Shown here piece by piece: positions 58,816-64,000 of a DNA stretch of 64,000 nt. The notes below the pieces were generated by a model, which was not told the origin of the DNA, searched no databases, and worked only from the letters and a program-made list of their open reading frames with translations. Source of the stretch: Ricinus communis (lineage: Eukaryota > Streptophyta > Magnoliopsida > Malpighiales > Euphorbiaceae); assembly GCF_019578655.1 (NCBI RefSeq), contig NC_063264.1, forward strand, positions 18,526,429-18,590,428, written 5' to 3'. Within the stretch, counting starts at the first letter, position 1, and each line of letters begins with the position of its first letter. A program made the position numbers and the translations under genes.

Positions 58816-61800
58816 ATAAGCTTAACAAAGCTTCTTGCATCCTCTTAGTCTTAGATCTTGTCAATAGACCTTGAAGATCAAAAAAATCTTTAGCATTCCC
58901 TCTCTTATCGAAAGGGTTCATCCTCGAATCAAGGTCATTGTCATCTTCCTCACCTATATCAAAGAAAGAAAGATTAGATACATTGAAAGTTGCTCTTACA
59001 TTATCATACTCACTTGGCAGATTAAGCTTGTAGGCATTGTCATTAATTCTCTGAAGAACTTGAAATGGTCCATCTTGGCATTCGCTTTTATTTCCTTTGG
59101 CTTTAAAATCTCGCCTTCCTCAAGTGTACCCAAACCAATAACCCAGTTCAAATACCACTTTCTTCCTTCCCTTGTTGTATTGCCTTTCATATTAAAGAGT
59201 CTTCTTTTCTATTTGGGCTTTCACTTTTTCATGTAAGCTCTTAACAAAATCAGCCTTCTATTTGCTTTCCAAGTTGGCTTTCTCAATTGGTAATGGCATC
59301 AAATCCATAGGAGTCAATGGATTAAATCCATAAACAACTTTAATGGTAATTGATTGGTTATGCCATGTACATTTCTATTATAGCCAAACTCCACATGTGG
59401 CAAGCATTCTTCCCAATTCTTCAAGTTCCTCTGAATTGTAGCTCTAAACAGTTGTGAAAGAGTCTTATTAACCATCTCCATTTTTCCATCTAATTATGGA
59501 TGAAAAGTTGTTGAGAATAGAAGCTTTGTTACCAACTTGCTCCAAAGTGTCTTCCAAGAGTGGCTAAGGAACTTGACATCTCTATCACTTATTATTGTCC
59601 TTGGAACCCCATATAGTCTCATAATTTCCTTGAAGAATAGCCCCGCAACATGTGTTGCATCATCCATCTTGTGATAAGGTATAAAATGAGCCATTTTGCT
59701 AAACCTCTCAACAATAACAAAGATAGAATCTTTCCCCCCTTTTGACCTAGGTAATTAGAAAACAAAGTCCATAAAAATGTCTACCCAAAGTTCATTAGGA
59801 ATGGAAAGAGGTGCATACAACCCATGAGGCATCACTCTTGATTTAGATTGTTTATATGTAATGCATCTCTCACACACTTTTCAAAATCTTTTCTCATGTG
59901 TAGCCAAAAGAAATGCTCACTCAACACATCTAATGTCTTATTCACACCAAAATGCCCTATTAAACCCCCACCATGTGCCTCCCTCACAAGCAAATCTTTC
60001 GAAGAAGATTGAGGCGCACATAACTTATTCTCTTTAAAAAGAAAACCATCTAGCCTATAAAACTTGTCAAAACCTCCCTTTTCACATGCCCTATACATAT
60101 TTGCAAAATCAGTTCAGAAATATGTAAGTCTTTGATAAATTCAAAACCTAACAACTTTGCATCAAGAGTAGAAATTAAGGCATACCTTCTTGACAAAGCA
60201 TCGACTACTATATTCTCCTTACCATGCTTGTACTTGATGATGTAAGAAAATGATTCTATAAACTCCACCCATTTAGCATGTCTTCTACTAAGCTTCCCTT
60301 ATCCTTTGAGATATTTCAAGGACTCATGGTGGGTATGGATCATAAATTTATTATACCAAAGATAATGTTGCCAATGTTCTAATACCTTTACCAACATATA
60401 AAACTCCTTGTCATATGTTGGGTAGTTTAAACTAGCTCCACTAAGCTTCTCACTAAAGAATGTAATTGGTCTTCCTTCTTGCATTAGGACTCCTTCAATG
60501 CCTATTCCACTCGTATCACACTCAACCTCAAGGGTTTTAGCAAAATTAGGCAAAGAAAGCAAATGTGTCGAACTTAATTTTTCTTTTAACAAGTCAAAAG
60601 CAAGATCTTGTTTTTTCCCACTTGAAACCTACATTCTTTTTAATGTATTCGGTTAAAGGTGCAGGAACTGTAGAAAAATCCTTAATGAATCTCTTATAAA
60701 AGCTAGCAAGACCATGAAACTCCTAACATAATGCACTAGTAGGTTTCGGCCACTCCCTAATTACTTTTACTTTTCCTTGATCAACATGAATTCCTTTGTC
60801 ATTAACAATATATCTAAGAAAATTGAAAAGTGCACTTCTTAAGATTAGCATACAAGGTCTCTTGTTTTAACACATAAAAAACAACCTTTAAATGTGTTAT
60901 ATGCTCATCTAAAGATTTGCTATAAACAAGGATATCATCAAAGTAAACCACCATAAAATTTCCAATGAAGGCATGCAAAACATGATTCATTAATCTCATA
61001 AAAGTTCTTGGTGTGTTAGTTAAGCCAAATGGCATTATTAACCATTCATATAAACCTTGTTTTATTTTGAAAGTGATTTTCCATTCATCTCATCAGGCAT
61101 TCTAATTTAATGGTAACAAGATTTAATATCAATTTTAAAAAACACACAAGAACCATATAGCTCATCCAACATATCATCTAGCCTAGGTATAGGATGGCGA
61201 TACTTTATTATTATCTTGTTGATGGTACGACAAGCAATACACATCCTCCATGTTCCATCTTTCTTAGGCACCAGAATCATGGGAACCGCACATGGGCTCA
61301 TGCTTTCTCTCACACACCTCTTATCCATAAGCTCACTCACTTGCCTTTGGATTTCTTTTGTCTTCTTGGGGTTGCATCTATAGGCTGGCCTATTTGGAAT
61401 ACTCGCACCCCGAATGAAGTCAATTTGGTGCTCAATAGCACAAATGAGTGGTAATCCTTTAGGCACATCTTCGGGAAGAAGGTGTCCATATTCCTGCAAA
61501 AGCTTAAAAACAACACTAGGAAAAACTTGGTTAAGATCATTAGTCATAATCAAAATATCCTTATACATGAGAACAAGCACTTGTTGCCTCAAGGTTAGTC
61601 TTTCCCTCACATCACTTGACTTTTCATATATACTCATTTTTGTTTCACTCTTTTCTCCCTTGTTTTCTATCACCTTGTGTTTCCCATTGCACTCACTTTT
61701 ATCACTCAACTTATCTTTTTCGATTTTATCTCTCTCTTACTCCCTACCCAAAGTTTCCCTATTTGAAGATTCAAGCTCCTCATATTGTTGTTTTATCCTC

Positions 61801-62945
61801 ATTTGGTCTTCATAAATAGTCTTGCGAGGCAATGGTCCAAGGTTGAACTTTTGTCCATCCATAGTCAAAGAGTACCTATTCTTGAAACCATTATATAAAA
61901 CACGCCTATCATATTGCTAAGGTCTTCCCAACAAAACATGACCGGCATACATGGGAACCACATCACAAAATACCTTATCCTTATATCTACCAATTGAAAA
62001 AGAAATCAATACTTGCTTATTAACCTTCACAACTCCACTATCATTCAATCATTGCAATTTGTAAGGCTTTGGATGCTTAATAGTATGTAAATTCAATTTT
62101 TGAACAAGTACTAGCCACATTAGTATCACTACCATTATTCATAATAATGTTACGCAACTTATTAACAATTAAATAATGAGTATGAAACAAATCTTCACAT
62201 TGCTCCCATGTTCATCATTTTTAACTTGCAAACTAAGTCTACATTTTACGATCAAAACATCCCCTTTAGCATATTCAACATCACTAACGTCCTCTAAAGG
62301 TGGCATCTCATCCTCTATTCACTCTCACTTTCGACTACCCCATCTCTCATAATTATAACTCTTTTATTAGCACAATCACGTGCATAATGTCCAAGTCCTA
62401 AGCACTTAAAACATTTTATCCCTCTAGTTTGATTCTTACCTTCACGCTTATTGCCTATATCTACTTTAGCTTTAGAATCATCAATTTTAGGCTTAACAGT
62501 AGGCTCTTCATCCTTTTTACTCCAATTCGGTTTCCAAGAGAAGAAGTGGAACCCGAATAAGGCTTAGAATCATAGTTACTTATACTCTTGCGTTTGAGTT
62601 GCCTCTCAATCTTCATGGCCACATGCACCATGTTCTTAATTTCTACATAAGGTTGCAACTCCACTAAGTCGGCTATGTTCTTGTTCAAGACATTCAAGAA
62701 CCTTGCCATGGTAGCTTCTCATCCTCCACCACCTTAGCCATTATCATGGCTACTTCCATCTCTTTATGATACTCCTCTACACTCTTGGAACCTTGTGTCA
62801 AGGTTTATAGTTTTTAGTTCAGCTCCTTATAATAGTGACTTGGGACAAATCGCTTCTTCATGATACGTTTCATCTCTACTCATGTATCAACGGGTTTATC
62901 ATCAAGAAATCAAGTTATGGGATCTTTTAGGAACTATATAGACCT
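58816..62945 (-). pseudogene. Element E: gag-pol pseudogene of a Ty3/gypsy chromovirus, probably CRM-type
   Basis: In coding order: gag (62461-62800, RFLNVLNKNIADLVELQPYV); zinc knuckle CFKCLGLGHYARDC at about 62375-62416; protease region (about 61900-62050, VVPMYAGHVLLGRP); RT (61107-61709, VPMILVPKKDGTWRMCI; 60814-61035, [11 protein letters not shown], active-site Asp pair kept); RNase H (60050-60592, [22 protein letters not shown]); zinc region (59832-60000). Integrase core follows (59420-59790, [22 protein letters not shown]), with the integrase tail (about 58870-59190, QRINDNAYKL) and LTRSKTKRMQEALL at the end. Many frameshifts and stops. No LTRs are left. The lineage is from recognition of the RNase H/integrase wording and the absence of a standard chromodomain. 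Confidence 0.85.
62375..62416 (-). other. gag zinc knuckle (CCHC) of element E
   Basis: Minus-strand translation CFKCLGLGHYARDC fits CX2CX4HX4C, the nucleic-acid-binding motif at the end of gag. All four metal ligands are kept although the surrounding frame is broken. Confidence 0.85.
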
Positions 62946-63573
62946 ATGAAGACTCACGCTAGCAAACCTAGGCTTATTGCTCACGTCTTTTCTTTCTTTT
63001 GTGTTCTTTTTCTACTCTTGTATTTAAATCAATTCGATTTAATTCTCATGCTTAGCCATATGGAGAAGAATAAAAAAAGTGTGATTTCTTTCCCTATCGG
63101 ATTCATAATCCTACTTATGTTCTCATTCTATTCATTTTTTTGTGCCTCTCTTACTAATCTCTGTCTAGCGTTATGGTTTGGTTTTATTTGGTGAGCATAA
63201 ATATGAGAATATTGAGGGAAAGCGCATGGAAGCTGATATGAACCAAACTAGCACAACAAATCTTGCGACAATAAGGAGTCTTGATGATGTGCCTAGAGGA
63301 AAAAGGGATGATGGAGACTCGAATTTAGGCATGCCTCGACTCTCAGCGTTTCCTCTTTCCTATAAAAGATTCATCCCCTATCATTCGGAGAATGATATCA
63401 ATACTCGATCAACTAATTTTCTTTCTTCACATTTGTCCAAGCATTGGATAGGTGTCTATGATTGCTGCTTCCGCGCACTTTAAGTCAATACTTGTGTTTA
63501 TGATCCCCAAATAAAACCAAACCATCATACTAGATATAGATTAGAAAGAGAAATGAGAATATAGGTAGGTTTT
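62946..63573. other. Unrecognised stretch between element E and the last LTR
   Basis: It contains a plus-strand open frame at 63178-63483 (101 residues, with NLATIRSLDDVPRGKRDDGD and KHWIGVYDCCFRAL) and a hydrophobic frame at 62946-63194. I recognise neither. There is no obvious start context, partner gene or repeat match within the window. It could be more of element E's gag region, a captured gene fragment or plain non-coding DNA. Confidence 0.35.
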
Positions 63574-64000
63574 TTATGAGCATAGTTTTACACATATTTG
63601 CTTGCATATTATTGCGTATGTTCTTAGCAATTATTGTGCTTTTATTCCCAAATCAACCGTGTTTTGTGTTCTTTTGCATTTCAGGAACATTTATAGGACC
63701 GTCATCGGTGTTTAAGCAATTATAGATCAATACGTGCGGAAACGGACGAGAATTCATCAATATCGAACAAGGGCTCGCAATGCATACATTGAGCATGGCC
63801 TGGACTCTGGCCATGCTCAACCATTGGATTTGATTCTTAAAATTTGCACTTTGGGCACGGTTTCCGTAGCCACCATAGCCTTCAGCACGGCCCGTGTTAG
63901 CCAACACGGGGAGCAACACGGCCCGTGGTGGCCAACATGGGGAGAAACACGGCCGTGGTGAAACCCTACTTGGTGAGATCCATAGTTTCAGCACGGCTTG
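63574..64000 (+). repeat. Family-A LTR, start only (runs off the window)
   Basis: From TTATGAGCATAGTTTTACAC onward it follows the solo LTR at 47257 almost exactly (TTGCTTGCATATTATTGCG, GTCATCGGTGTTTAAGC), then the CACGGCC-rich U3 to the window end. The first bases deviate from TGATGAG. Whether it is a solo LTR or the 5' LTR of an element cannot be seen. Confidence 0.88.

Noticed and set aside
61194..61819. Plus-strand ORFs opposite the RT region
   Set aside because: Shadows of the minus-strand pol pseudogene, which has clear RT motifs.

Overview
The window is nuclear DNA of a flowering plant, almost certainly pericentromeric or other heterochromatin. The grounds are a very large minisatellite array, a decayed 26S rDNA fragment, and a dense nest of Ty3/gypsy LTR retrotransposons of plant lineages (Tekay-type chromovirus, a probable CRM-type chromovirus, and Athila/Tat-like elements primed by tRNA-Asp). 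I see no intact host gene, no tRNA gene and no coding region that looks functional. The species cannot be named from what is here.

Layout. (1) 1-25600 is a degenerate tandem array with a basic monomer of 39 bp (13 codons, so long spurious ORFs arise) and six or so recognisable monomer subtypes in a preferred order. It carries segmental duplications of about 0.23, 0.6, 0.8, 2.8 and 3.1 kb. (2) 25601-30024 is a truncated minus-strand Tekay-like element (3' LTR, chromodomain, integrase, RNase H, end of RT) lying in the array. (3) 30025-35344 is the same array again. (4) 35345-36144 is a mutated, internally deleted and duplicated 26S rRNA gene fragment. (5) 36145-44757 is an LTR-element fragment ('element D', minus strand) whose LTR is split by a complete 6.2-kb Athila-like element ('element A', minus strand, perfect 5-bp TSD). 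(6) 44758-45983 is GC-rich repeats and unrecognised DNA. (7) 45984-58815 is a large minus-strand Athila-like element ('element B') with 3' LTR, 3' UTR, env-position ATHILA ORF-1-like pseudogene and pol. Its LTR is split by a solo LTR of family A (perfect TSD) and its body by a 3.6-kb deletion derivative, 'element C' (plus strand, perfect TSD). (8) 58816-62945 is a probable CRM-type gag-pol pseudogene ('element E', minus strand) fused directly to the broken pol of B. (9) 62946-63573 is unrecognised, and from 63574 another family-A LTR runs off the window.

How the parts relate. Elements A, B, C and D belong to one Athila-like group. They share LTR 3' ends, a PPT preceded by a stem-loop, and conserved 3'-UTR blocks, but have different U3 regions and mostly non-autonomous bodies. 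The nesting order is readable from TSDs: A went into the LTR of D; C and the solo LTR went into B. The most interesting signal is a two-copy module in these elements. Each copy is a stem-loop, usually with loop GAGGAC, followed by the polypurine motif AAGTGTGGGGT. One copy abuts the 3' LTR; the other lies about 1.3-1.5 kb upstream and has a different stem sequence around the same loop.
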